Under the pieces are notes generated by a model. It was not told the DNA's origin. It did not search any database and worked only from the letters and a program-made list of their open reading frames with translations. Positions 1 to 9,947 of a stretch of DNA of 64,000 bases are shown here, piece by piece. Location: the NCBI RefSeq assembly GCF_947500975.1, contig NZ_CANMUE010000001.1:62001-126000 (forward strand), written 5' to 3'. The stretch's first letter is position 1; every line of letters starts with the position of its first letter. The DNA comes from an uncultured Polaribacter sp. Its GTDB lineage: Bacteria > Bacteroidota > Bacteroidia > Flavobacteriales > Flavobacteriaceae. A program made the translations under genes and the position numbers.

Positions 1-309
1 TGACAATTCTTGTGACAAAATCTCTAAAACAACAGATAAACTAGCATACTCATTTTCAGCAATCGTAATGTTTTTTACATTATAATTATCTAAATAAAAA
101 AGTAATGATAAGGTTTCTTTATCCGTAGAAAAACTAAATTTACCATTAACATTTGTTTGGGCTAATAAACCTCCATTTTCGTTATAAATCTGTACATTTT
201 TCAAATATTTTTCATCTTGATTAACAACTGAACCAGATACTTTTTTTTGACTAAAAACTATAAAACTAGTTAAGAAAATTAGAACTGTAATTATTTTTTT
301 AAATATCAT
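1..309 (-). CDS. N-terminus of a CarboxypepD_reg-like / probable TonB-dependent receptor (runs off window edge)
   Basis: Reverse strand from CAT at 307-309 reads MIFKKIITVLIFLTSFIVFSQKKVSGSVVNQDEKYLKNVQIYNENGGLLAQTNVNGKFSFSTDKETLSLLFYLDNYNVKNITI...; signal peptide plus carboxypeptidase-regulatory-like beta-sandwich typical of TonB-dependent receptor N-termini; starts 1 nt after the HTTM stop codon. Confidence 0.6.
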   Translation of the reverse strand, partial: MIFKKIITVLIFLTSFIVFSQKKVSGSVVNQDEKYLKNVQIYNENGGLLAQTNVNGKFSFSTDKETLSLLFYLDNYNVKNITIAENEYASLSVVLEILSQELS

Positions 310-310
310 T

Positions 311-1696
311 TTAAATACCTTTTATTTTAATTTTTGATGAAAATGGAACAATCCAATCTTTATGTTTAAAACTTTCTTTTTCTTTATATAAATCTACTTT
401 TGGATCTATAAAAACCCTACTCATTCTTCCATTTAAAGCTACATAACTATCTACAAAAACTTGTACATTTTTATGACCTTGATTTGTAAAATGATCGCCC
501 AAATAATGAGCGTATTCTAAAATAAAATCAGGTTGAAAACTCATTTGTTTTTCTTGATATAATGATAAAAAGTCTGAATTATCAACATAAAAAAAAGTTT
601 TTGTTTTTGCATCTACTATTTTAAAATTAGCATAACCTGCTTTTTCCATTAACATTACTCTCCAAGAAAAACGATATCCTTCTTCTGTCCAAAATAATTC
701 TCCTGGATATAAAATATTTCTAAACGGTAACGTAACTTGAATCAGTAAAAATAAACCTAATATTGGATAAATGAACAGTTTTTTAGCTTTTGAAAAAGTA
801 TAATTATCAATTAAATTAAGTTTTTTAATTTTAACAGGTAAGGAAAGCTTATTTATTATTTGAGTTAGTTTATTTATAATTTTTTGATGAAAATTGCCTT
901 CAAAAAATATTAATGTAGAAATAATCATAATAAAAGGAAACATACCTATTGGAAATAAAACTCTTGTAAAAACATGAAAAAACACCACTAAAATAAAAGC
1001 AAAAGTTCTTGTTCTTTTATATAATAATAATAAAGGTATAAATAAATCATACAACACTCCCCCATAACTCATTGCAAAATGAAACCAATCTTGTTGCATA
1101 AAACTATTGCCAATCAAAGGTAAATCGTATTTAGATGGCAACCATATTTTTAATGGCATAGCTCTAAACAACCAATCTGAATTTAATTTAGCTAAGCCTG
1201 CATAAAAATATACAATACCTAAAAGTAATTTTATACTATCAATTGTCCATTTTGGAATGTTTTTAAAGGCTGTTTTTCTTTTTAAGGAATCTAAAGAATA
1301 ATAAGCATTTGCTGGTAAAAATATCATTAAAAAACTTAAAACACTTATAAAATAATAGTGATTTAAATAGGTAGTTTTATCCATCAATTCGATATAAGTA
1401 AATGATAGAAAAAAAGTAATAATTGCAATTCTATATTTATAACCTATTGCAACAAAAAATGCTGATAATGCACAAATTACAAATAGTAAATAAGTGTAAC
1501 TTCCTAAAGGTTTTACCCAATTAAATCCAAAATAAGAAAAGTGATAGTTAGGTTCTAAATAGAGTGTTTCAATCCATCCATTTATCCAAAACCTTACTAT
1601 ACTTGCAAACATCATTAAACCAAAAAACAAACGAAAAACAACTAGTGGAGCTGCCTTTGTTTGTGTATTTAAGTAATGTTCAATATTTTTAATCAT
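311..1696 (-). CDS. HTTM (vitamin K-dependent gamma-carboxylase-like) domain membrane protein
   Basis: 461 aa; multiple TM helices, 'LLLGIVYFYAGLAKLNSDWLFRAMPLKIWL' and 'FHVFTRVLFPIGMFPFIM' are HTTM-like segments; neighbours imelysin and DUF4856. Confidence 0.8.
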   Translation of the reverse strand: MIKNIEHYLNTQTKAAPLVVFRLFFGLMMFASIVRFWINGWIETLYLEPNYHFSYFGFNWVKPLGSYTYLLFVICALSAFFVAIGYKYRIAIITFFLSFTYIELMDKTTYLNHYYFISVLSFLMIFLPANAYYSLDSLKRKTAFKNIPKWTIDSIKLLLGIVYFYAGLAKLNSDWLFRAMPLKIWLPSKYDLPLIGNSFMQQDWFHFAMSYGGVLYDLFIPLLLLYKRTRTFAFILVVFFHVFTRVLFPIGMFPFIMIISTLIFFEGNFHQKIINKLTQIINKLSLPVKIKKLNLIDNYTFSKAKKLFIYPILGLFLLIQVTLPFRNILYPGELFWTEEGYRFSWRVMLMEKAGYANFKIVDAKTKTFFYVDNSDFLSLYQEKQMSFQPDFILEYAHYLGDHFTNQGHKNVQVFVDSYVALNGRMSRVFIDPKVDLYKEKESFKHKDWIVPFSSKIKIKGI

Positions 1697-1770
1697 TCTA
1701 AAAAAACGAAAAGTTATTCCTAGTAATTAAGAATAACTTTTAGTTAAAATTTTATCTTTAAATTCTGTTG

Positions 1771-2874
1771 TTAATCTCCATCATTATCAACAAAAATAAT
1801 ACTAATATTTAATGCAGAAGCCATATCTACTTTTAGAAAAACAACAACCTTTTGTAATTCATCATAAGCCAACGTCATTTGAGTATAATCAGTATTTACT
1901 TGCTCAAAAAAGTTAGCATTTAAACTTTCTATTTTAGTTTCTGCCGCACTTAATTGATTTGTAATGCTAGTTACTAAATCTTGTCTATCTAAAGCTTGTA
2001 AATATTGTTGAAAACTAGAACCTGTTGTTGTAGATCGTTTATATTTCCCTACAAAAAGGTTTTTAAAAGATTCTAAAGCCTCTAAAGCTAATTCTTTAGA
2101 GATATCTTTTTTATAAAAAGCTTCCACTTTTTCTGGTAAAGTTGTTGAAGACCAAACACCAGCAGGAATACCAAATTTATTTGCTCTTATGTTTTTTTCG
2201 TAAAATTCTATATAATCATTCAAGAATTTATTTAAAGCACTGGTTGCTGTATTTGCTGTACTTACTACAAATTCATCTCTATAAGTAGCTGTCCAATCAT
2301 TTAAAACCTGAGTTGTTAAATTACTCATTTGGTTTAAAACATTAATAATATAATCCTTATAACCTGCTGCATTTATATCAGTTGTGTATTTTAATAATAT
2401 ATCGTCATCAGAATCTGCAACACCATACAATAAGTAATCTAAAGCAGGGAAACCTTGCGCATCTTGATAGTTTACATTATCTAAATCGTAACTACCATTA
2501 GAAATATTAGTTTCTACATCTGTAACAGATAGAGGGTAAATGTTCATATAAAATTTATACTGCAATTCTTCAGCTTTACCAATGTTAAACATTTCTATAT
2601 TCTGATACTCTTTATAAGCTGCTAACCAAGAAGTTCTTAAAGCCTCTAAATTTGATTGATTAGGTGTAGCAACAAAAGTATCTCCAGCTGCTTTTAAATT
2701 AACCATATCAGAATTAAAGTCTTCTAAAGAAGGAATAATAACATTATCGGCAATATGCGTTAACATTATACCTCTATCAAAATTATCTGTTACTTCTGGT
2801 TCATTTTCTGTTGATGAACTACAGGCATAAATAATTGTAATTAGTAAAGTAAGAATTGTTATTTTTTTGAACAT
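1771..2874 (-). CDS. Imelysin family lipoprotein
   Basis: ORF track 1771..2937, but MFKKITILTLLITIIYACSSS at 2874 is a clear lipoprotein start; 'NYQDAQGFPALDYLLYG' corresponds to the imelysin GxHxxE region. Confidence 0.8.
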   Translation of the reverse strand: MFKKITILTLLITIIYACSSSTENEPEVTDNFDRGIMLTHIADNVIIPSLEDFNSDMVNLKAAGDTFVATPNQSNLEALRTSWLAAYKEYQNIEMFNIGKAEELQYKFYMNIYPLSVTDVETNISNGSYDLDNVNYQDAQGFPALDYLLYGVADSDDDILLKYTTDINAAGYKDYIINVLNQMSNLTTQVLNDWTATYRDEFVVSTANTATSALNKFLNDYIEFYEKNIRANKFGIPAGVWSSTTLPEKVEAFYKKDISKELALEALESFKNLFVGKYKRSTTTGSSFQQYLQALDRQDLVTSITNQLSAAETKIESLNANFFEQVNTDYTQMTLAYDELQKVVVFLKVDMASALNISIIFVDNDGD

Positions 2875-2904
2875 TTTATTTCTATTTATTCTAAATAAAG
2901 AAAC

Positions 2905-2949
2905 AAAAGTAGTAAAATGTGTAAAAAAATTACACATTTTACTACTTTT
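2905..2949 (-). terminator. Perfect 20-bp inverted repeat, 5-nt loop, between DUF4856 and imelysin genes
   Basis: 2905-2924 aaaagtagtaaaatgtgtaa / loop aaaaa / 2930-2949 ttacacattttactactttt; on the minus strand it ends in TTTT. Confidence 0.6.
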
Positions 2950-2955
2950 AATTTA

Positions 2956-4146
2956 TTAATTAGCTGCTTCTTCTAATGTAAAATTAAATTTAGCTGCAAT
3001 AGTTGTAGAAATTTCATCTAATGTATCATCAGTTAAATCCCAAAAACCATTACCTGCTAATAAAGTATTTATAAAAGCATCTACTTCTGATTTCGTAAAA
3101 TATGGTAAGTCAGAATTTGGTTGTCTTGTAAATTGTAAACTATATACAAAACCTAAACCTTCTGATAAATCATGGAATGCTGATGCATTGTCTGTACCTA
3201 AAGTAGATTTAGCTTGTTGTAAATAATAGACTGCTCTAATACCAATAATTTCAGATATCTTTTCTTTTAAAATTTCTGCTTGTGCATCTCTTGTTGTATA
3301 ATCTTTAGCTACAATTGCAGCTCTACCCAATTTAAATGCATCATAAATATCAGAAGCAATACCAGAAAAATCAGAATCTCCTTCAACTCTACTTAAATAT
3401 TTATTTAAAAATGAATCAGTATTTAATGCAGGTGCAGTAACATCCGCTTCATTACCATATAAATAACCAAAAGCTTCATCCCATTTATGCTCCATAGTTG
3501 TATAAGTTTTATCAGTAACAACTGTATCACTATCATTATCTGCAACATTAGTACCTGCATCTAAAACTGCTGTACTTAAATAATTGTTTAAAATTTGGTC
3601 TACCATTAAAGCACCGATTAAACTTTTATTTATCATTTGGTTTAACTCTAAACCTTGTGCTGTTACATATCTATCAGAACCACCACCAGCTTCTTGAATA
3701 ACACCTGCAACACCAGAGCTTGCATTTACACTCCAGTTAGGGAAAACATCATTAACCTGAGCAGCAATCCAAGTATCAAACTGAGCTTTAATTTCAGTAG
3801 CATCTGTTGTATTTGCAGCATAAAAATCTGTTGAAGCTGCTGTTTTACTTCTTAAATTTTTAGAAGAAGCATTTAAATCTGCATCAGTAAAATCGCTATC
3901 TCCTTCTGCATGAGCAAACTTAGCATTTAAAGTGGCAATTGTTTCTGTTGTAACTTTTAAAGCTGATACAAACTCAGCTCCCATTTGAATTCGGGTAGTT
4001 TGACCGTTAAAATCTACTGTAGAAACTCCGTCTCTTTCAAATGCATATGTTGCTGGAGCCTCTGTTATTATTATTGGTGTTTCATTATTACTACAAGAAA
4101 ATAATAGTGTTGAAACTGTTGCTAATGATAAAATTATTTTTTTCAT
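2956..4146 (-). CDS. DUF4856 (imelysin-associated) lipoprotein
   Basis: 396 aa, MKKIILSLATVSTLLFSCSNNE lipobox; 'YAFERDGVSTVDFNGQTTRIQMGAEF' typical of DUF4856. Confidence 0.8.
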   Translation of the reverse strand: MKKIILSLATVSTLLFSCSNNETPIIITEAPATYAFERDGVSTVDFNGQTTRIQMGAEFVSALKVTTETIATLNAKFAHAEGDSDFTDADLNASSKNLRSKTAASTDFYAANTTDATEIKAQFDTWIAAQVNDVFPNWSVNASSGVAGVIQEAGGGSDRYVTAQGLELNQMINKSLIGALMVDQILNNYLSTAVLDAGTNVADNDSDTVVTDKTYTTMEHKWDEAFGYLYGNEADVTAPALNTDSFLNKYLSRVEGDSDFSGIASDIYDAFKLGRAAIVAKDYTTRDAQAEILKEKISEIIGIRAVYYLQQAKSTLGTDNASAFHDLSEGLGFVYSLQFTRQPNSDLPYFTKSEVDAFINTLLAGNGFWDLTDDTLDEISTTIAAKFNFTLEEAAN

Positions 4147-4186
4147 TCTTATTTAGATTAACTTAAAATAGTGTTTTTATTTTTTG

Positions 4187-4216
4187 CAAATATACAACTC
4201 AGAATCAATAAAACAA
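4187..4216 (-). promoter_or_regulatory. Bacteroidetes housekeeping promoter (TTG-N19-TATATTTG) for the DUF4856/imelysin/HTTM operon
   Basis: Minus strand TTG (4214-4216), 19-nt spacer, TATATTTG (4187-4194); matches TTG-N17-23-TAnnTTTG; about 40 nt upstream of the start codon. Confidence 0.65.
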
Positions 4217-4261
4217 TTTTTATTTAGATTTATTATAGATAGTTAACGAGGTAGATAAGAT

Positions 4262-4876
4262 TTATATCAAAATAAAGACTGCAATCATCAGAAAAACAAT
4301 TATTTGCAACCATTTTAAATAAAAATCAATTTTTTTATTTTTTTTAATTCTTTTTGAAATTGTACCTGCTAAAACTGCTATAGAACTAAAAATAATAAAA
4401 GAAATAAGTATAAAAAGTGAGCCTAAAATATAAAACTGAATTACTGTAGAAAGCTCATCTGAAAATAAAAACTGAGGAAAAAATGCTAAAAAAAAGATAG
4501 TTACTTTTGGATTTAAAACATTCATAATAAATCCTTGTTTAAATAATTGTAATGTAGTTTTCTTATTTACTTTCTCGGTAGAAAAAACAATTACATCATC
4601 ACTTTTATATATTTTATAGGCTAAAAATAACAAGTAAATGGCTCCAAATAGTTTTATTATAAAAAATAAGGATTCACTTTCTTTAATAATTACTGAAACC
4701 CCAAAAGCTACTAAAGTAGTGTGGATAATGCAACCTGACATCAAACCCAAAACCGTTGCTAATCCAAACTTTCTGCCATTTACAATACTTTGTGTAAGTA
4801 CAAAAATGTTATCTGGTCCTGGAGAACAAGCCAAGATCGATGTTGCTATAATAAATGAGAGTAAGGTTTCTATCAT
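4262..4876 (-). CDS. LysE/RhtB family amino-acid exporter
   Basis: 204 aa, 'ACSPGPDNIFVLTQSIVNGRKFGL' N-terminal LysE motif. Confidence 0.88.
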   Translation of the reverse strand: MIETLLSFIIATSILACSPGPDNIFVLTQSIVNGRKFGLATVLGLMSGCIIHTTLVAFGVSVIIKESESLFFIIKLFGAIYLLFLAYKIYKSDDVIVFSTEKVNKKTTLQLFKQGFIMNVLNPKVTIFFLAFFPQFLFSDELSTVIQFYILGSLFILISFIIFSSIAVLAGTISKRIKKNKKIDFYLKWLQIIVFLMIAVFILI

Positions 4877-4959
4877 TATAAAAAATAAATGACATTAATT
4901 ACGCAGATTACACTTAAATGATATGGTTTAAAAAAGTGTTTTTCTTTATTTTATTTGTG

Positions 4960-6003
4960 CTAATTATTGAAATTAGTTTCTAAAATAGCTTTATTAATTC
5001 TTTTAACCAAACTAGGACCTTCATAAATAAAACCAGTATAAATTTGTACTAAATCTGCACCAGCTTTAATTTTTTCTAAAGCATCTGCTTCAGAATGAAT
5101 ACCTCCTACTCCAATAATAGGAAATGATTTATTGGATTTATCTGCTAAATATTGAATTACTTTTGTGCTCTGGTTTTTAATTGGCTGACCACTTACACCC
5201 CCATTACCAATTTCCTCCAATCGTTTTTTAGATGCTTTTAAATTACTTCTAGTTGTTGAAGTATTAGAAGCAATTACACCATCTATATTGGTTTCTGCAA
5301 CTAATTCTATAATTTCATCTAACTGAACATTATTTAAATCTGGAGCAATTTTTAATAAAATTGGTTTTTGTTTTTCGAATTCATCATTTAATTTTTGACA
5401 AGCAGAAATCAACTCAATTAAATAATCTTTATCATTTAATTTTGCATGACTACCTACATTTGGACAACTAACATTTAATACAAAATAATCTACATAAGCA
5501 TGTAATCCTTTAAAACACTCTTCGTAATCTGCTGTATAATTTTCAGGTGATGTTTGCGTATTTTTACCAATATTACCGCCAATAATAACATTGCCTTTGT
5601 TCTTTTTTAATTGTTGAATTGCAATCTCTAAACCCTCATTATTAAATCCCATTCTATTAATGATTCCTTTATCATCTTTTAAACGAAATAATCTTTTCTT
5701 CGGATTACCAACTTGACCTTTTGGAGTTACAGTACCAATCTCTATAAACCCGAAACCAAAGTTTGCTAATTCGTTATATAAAACTGCATTTTTATCGAAA
5801 CCAGCTGCTAAACCAACAGGATTTTTAAATGTTAAACCAAATAAATTACGCTCTAACTTTTTATCATTTACTTGGTAAATACTTCTAAAAAGGCTCGAAA
5901 ATAATGGGATTTTACATAAAAATTTCACTAATGAAAAAGTAAAATAATGAATTTTCTCTGGATCAAAAAGAAAAAAAATTGGTCTTATAATTAGTTTATA
6001 CAT
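4960..6003 (-). CDS. pyrD: Quinone-dependent dihydroorotate dehydrogenase
   Basis: 347 aa, '[13 protein letters not shown]', '[10 protein letters not shown]', '[34 protein letters not shown]'. Confidence 0.95.
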   Translation of the reverse strand: MYKLIIRPIFFLFDPEKIHYFTFSLVKFLCKIPLFSSLFRSIYQVNDKKLERNLFGLTFKNPVGLAAGFDKNAVLYNELANFGFGFIEIGTVTPKGQVGNPKKRLFRLKDDKGIINRMGFNNEGLEIAIQQLKKNKGNVIIGGNIGKNTQTSPENYTADYEECFKGLHAYVDYFVLNVSCPNVGSHAKLNDKDYLIELISACQKLNDEFEKQKPILLKIAPDLNNVQLDEIIELVAETNIDGVIASNTSTTRSNLKASKKRLEEIGNGGVSGQPIKNQSTKVIQYLADKSNKSFPIIGVGGIHSEADALEKIKAGADLVQIYTGFIYEGPSLVKRINKAILETNFNN

Positions 6004-6093
6004 AATCTTTTATCATTCCTGCATACGCAAGAATCCATTTAGTTAGTTCTTTGATTTTATGAGATTCTTGTTTTACAGGAATCAGTACTTTTC

Positions 6094-6118
6094 AAAAAAA
6101 GCCCCATAAAGGAGCTTT
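6094..6118 (-). terminator. Rho-independent terminator downstream of pheT
   Basis: Minus strand AAAGCTCC-TTTAT-GGGGCTTT followed by T-run (6094-6118). Confidence 0.7.
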
Positions 6119-6122
6119 AAAT

Positions 6123-8549
6123 TTATCTTAATACAGCATCTAAATTTTTCTCAAAACTTTGCTGTAATTTTTGCATTATTTTATCTATCTGCTTGTCTTC
6201 TAATGTCTTTTTTTCATCTTGTAAAACAAAACTTACTGCATACGATTTTTTACCTTTTGGTAATTTATCGCCTTCATAAACATCAAACAAATCAACTTCT
6301 TTTAATAACTTTCTTTCAGATTGAAAAGCTAAATTATACAATTCTTTAAATTCAGTTTTACTATCAATTAATAAAGCTAAATCTCTTTTAACTGCAGGAA
6401 ATTTAAGTAATTCTGCCACTTTTATATTCTTCTTGTTAGAAAATTTTAAAATGTTATCCCAATTAAAATCTGCAAATAAAACCTCTTGTTTAATTCCAAA
6501 CTCTTTTAAAATGACACGTTTTACAACTCCAAATTCAACTAATTTAATTTTACCTAATCCTAAAGAAATTCCTTCAGAAAAAATATCATTTTTAACAGGA
6601 GAATTTTTTGCATTATCAATTCCTAATCTGCTTAATATTGATGTAATAATTCCTTTTAAATAAAAGAAATCAGAAACTGCTGAATTTACATTCCAAGAGC
6701 CTTTAGTTCTATTTCCTGTAACAAAAAGTGTAAGATGTTTATCCTCTTGATACTTGTTATTATATTTATGATATGTTTTACCAAACTCATAAAATTTTAA
6801 TGAATTATTTTTTCTGTTTAAATTATAAGAAATAGATTCTAATCCACTAAACAACAATGATTGACGGAGCACCCCTAAATCATTACTTAAAGGATTTAAC
6901 ATTGCTACATTTGCTTCTTCGTTTATATTTTCTGTTAACTTAACGTAGTCTGCTTTAGTTAAAGAGTTTGCCATTGTTTCATTAAAACCAAGTGCACTTA
7001 ATTGGTTTGCAACAATGTTTTCAACCTTCGTTTCTTTATTAGAATCGAATGAAATTGAGGTGTTTAATTTATGAGAAAACTTAATGTTATTATAGCCATA
7101 AACTCTTAAAATTTCTTCAATAATATCTGCCTCTCGTTGTACATCTGTTCTGTAAGATGGTATTGTTAAACCTAAACCACCTTCTGTTTCGCTGTTAATT
7201 TTAATCTCTAAAGAAGCTAAAATGTTTTTTATGGTGTCTTTTGGAATTTCTTGTCCAATTAACCTATAAACATTATCATAAGATAAAAACACTTGAAAAT
7301 CTTCTATTTTTATAGGATAAAAATCAGAAACATCCGAAGCTAATTTACCGCCCGCATATTCTTCTATCAACAAAGCCGCTCTTTTCAAAGCATACTCAGT
7401 CATATTAATATCTATTCCTCTTTCAAAACGGAAAGAAGCATCTGTATTTAGGGCATGTCTTTTTGCCGTTTTTCTAACAGAAACAGGGTTAAAATAAGCA
7501 CTTTCTAAAAATATTGATGTAGTATTTTCTGTTACACCAGAGTTAATTCCTCCAAAAACACCGCCAATACAAAGTGGAGTTTTATCTGCATCACATATCA
7601 TTACATCATCAGCAGAAAGCGTTCTTTCTACATCGTCTAATGTTGTAAATTTTGTTCCTTCTTTTAAAGTTGTGACAATAATTTTATTTCCTTTTATTTT
7701 TTGGGCATCAAAGGCGTGCAATGGCTGTCCAAGTTCGTGCAATACATAATTTGTAATATCTACAATATTATTTTTAGGCGTAATTCCTATCGATTTTAAA
7801 CGATTTTGAATCCATTCTGGAGAATCTTTTACAGTAATATCTGTAATTGCTATACCACAATAACGAGGCACTAAGTCTTTATTATCAACTTCTACATCAA
7901 AACGTAACGTTCTTTCATCAACATGAAAATCACTTACTGAAGGTGATATTAATTCTTTATTAATATCTTTTTGAATTAAACCAGCTCTTAAATCTCTTGC
8001 AACACCAAAATGACTCATGGCATCAGACCTGTTTGGAGTTAAACCAATTTCAAAAACATAATCTGTTTCAATTTTAAAAACTTGTGCTGCTGGTGTACCC
8101 GTTTTTAATTCTTTATCTAAAACAAGAATTCCTTCATGACCTTTACCCAAACCTAATTCATCTTCGGCACAAATCATTCCATGACTTTCTTCTCCTCTAA
8201 TTTTTCCTTTCTTAATTTTAAAACCCTCTCCTTTATCGTCATACAATACAGTACCAATAGTAGCTACAGGTACTTTTTGACCAACATCTACATTAGGAGC
8301 GCCACAAACAATTTGTACTGGTTTTCCATCACCTAAATCTACAGTAGTAACTTTTAATTTATCTGCATTGGGGTGTTTAACACAAGTTAAAACTTCACCT
8401 ACAACAATACCTTTTAAGCTTCCTTTTAAAGATTCTTTGGTTTCGATTCCTTCAACTTCTAAACCTAAATCAGTTAATAACTCACCAGTTTTGATAGGTT
8501 CCCAATCAATCTGTAAAAATTGTTTTAACCAATTGTATGATATTTTCAT
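6123..8549 (-). CDS. pheT: Phenylalanine-tRNA ligase beta subunit
   Basis: ORF 6123..8576; MKISYNWLKQFLQIDWEP start at 8549 preferred; tRNA-binding EMAP domain and B3/B4/B5/FDX domains readable. Confidence 0.95.
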   Translation of the reverse strand: MKISYNWLKQFLQIDWEPIKTGELLTDLGLEVEGIETKESLKGSLKGIVVGEVLTCVKHPNADKLKVTTVDLGDGKPVQIVCGAPNVDVGQKVPVATIGTVLYDDKGEGFKIKKGKIRGEESHGMICAEDELGLGKGHEGILVLDKELKTGTPAAQVFKIETDYVFEIGLTPNRSDAMSHFGVARDLRAGLIQKDINKELISPSVSDFHVDERTLRFDVEVDNKDLVPRYCGIAITDITVKDSPEWIQNRLKSIGITPKNNIVDITNYVLHELGQPLHAFDAQKIKGNKIIVTTLKEGTKFTTLDDVERTLSADDVMICDADKTPLCIGGVFGGINSGVTENTTSIFLESAYFNPVSVRKTAKRHALNTDASFRFERGIDINMTEYALKRAALLIEEYAGGKLASDVSDFYPIKIEDFQVFLSYDNVYRLIGQEIPKDTIKNILASLEIKINSETEGGLGLTIPSYRTDVQREADIIEEILRVYGYNNIKFSHKLNTSISFDSNKETKVENIVANQLSALGFNETMANSLTKADYVKLTENINEEANVAMLNPLSNDLGVLRQSLLFSGLESISYNLNRKNNSLKFYEFGKTYHKYNNKYQEDKHLTLFVTGNRTKGSWNVNSAVSDFFYLKGIITSILSRLGIDNAKNSPVKNDIFSEGISLGLGKIKLVEFGVVKRVILKEFGIKQEVLFADFNWDNILKFSNKKNIKVAELLKFPAVKRDLALLIDSKTEFKELYNLAFQSERKLLKEVDLFDVYEGDKLPKGKKSYAVSFVLQDEKKTLEDKQIDKIMQKLQQSFEKNLDAVLR

Positions 8550-8680
8550 ATTTCTTTCTTCAAATTTCAGTGGCAAATTTAACCATTTTTAGCCTTTTTA
8601 TTAAACATATTTATCACTATTTATTAATTATTAATGTTATTTGAAAATTGTAAATTTGATCTTTATTGAATTTTAAAATT

Positions 8681-9915
8681 ATGCGTTACTATATTTTATT
8701 TTTTTATTTTTTTCTTTTTTTGCTTTTGCTTCTTGTAATCAAAAAAGTAATGAAACTTTAAAAATAGGGACTTACAGAGCTGTTTTACAAATTAAAGACA
8801 ATCAACAATTACCTTTTATTTTTGAAGTTAAAAACGATTCTTTATTAACTATTTTTAATGCTGATGAAATTATTATAGTTGATGAAATAACTTATAAAAA
8901 TGATTCCGTTAGAATACAGACTCCTGTTTTTGAAGGATATATAATTGCAAAAATAGAAAACGAAATTTTAAAAGGTAGTTTTATAAAACCTAGTTTAAAT
9001 AGAGTTGTACCCTTTGAAGCAACAAAAAATGATGTGGGTCGTTTTACTTCTAAAAAAGAGGCATTTGTAAATATTACAGGAAGTTGGCAAACTATTTTTA
9101 ATCAAAAAAAAGAAACTGAAAAGTATATTGCAAAAGGAATTTTTAAACAAACCAATAATAAAGTAACTGGAACATTTAGAACTACTACTGGAGATTATAG
9201 ATATTTAGAAGGAATTGTAGATGGAGATTCTTTAAAGCTATCAACTTTTGATGGTGCTCATGCTTTTTTATTTACCGCAAAAGTTAATGATTCTATTATG
9301 AATGGTTTTTTTTATTCTGGAAATCACTGGAAAGAACCATTTACTGCAACATTAAATAATAGTTATGAATTACCTAATGAAAATAATTTAACTTATATAA
9401 AAAAAGGTTATGAAAGTTTTGATTTCTCTTTTCCCGATACAAGAGGTAGAATTTTTTCTTTAAGTGATCCCGAATTTGAAAATAAAATAATCATACTTCA
9501 AATTATGGGAACCTGGTGTCCAAATTGTTTAGATGAAAGTAAATTTTTAGTAAATTATTTGAAGGATAATCCTAATAAGAATATTCAAATTATTTCTTTG
9601 GCTTTTGAAGTAGCAAAAACAAGAAAAATTGCTTACCAAAGAATTAATCGTTTAAAAGAAAGACTTAAAATTAACTACCCTGTTTTATTAGCACAATTTG
9701 GAAATTTAGCAGATAAAAAATTAGCTCAAAAAAAATTACCCATGTTAAATCATATACTTTCTTACCCAACAACAATTTTTATAGATAATAAAGGTAAAGT
9801 AAGAAAAATTCATACCGGTTTTAATGGCCCTGCTACTGGTAAAAAATATGAAGATTTTAAAATTGATTTTGAAAACTTTATAAATTTATTGATTTCTGAA
9901 AATGAAGAACTTTAA
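8681..9915 (+). pseudogene. Thioredoxin/TlpA-like lipoprotein with N-terminal frame disruption (may be functional)
   Basis: The ORF track begins at GTG 9034, but the frame is open upstream to about 8677 and reads ...FLFFSFFAFASCNQKSNETLKIGTYRAVLQIKDNQ...; the only good ATG (8681, MRYYILFFYFF) is in another frame. C-terminal 'MGTWCPNCLDE' thioredoxin motif. Confidence 0.7.
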
Positions 9916-9947
9916 AATTAAATATCTTTGTATCTTTAAAGAAGAAA

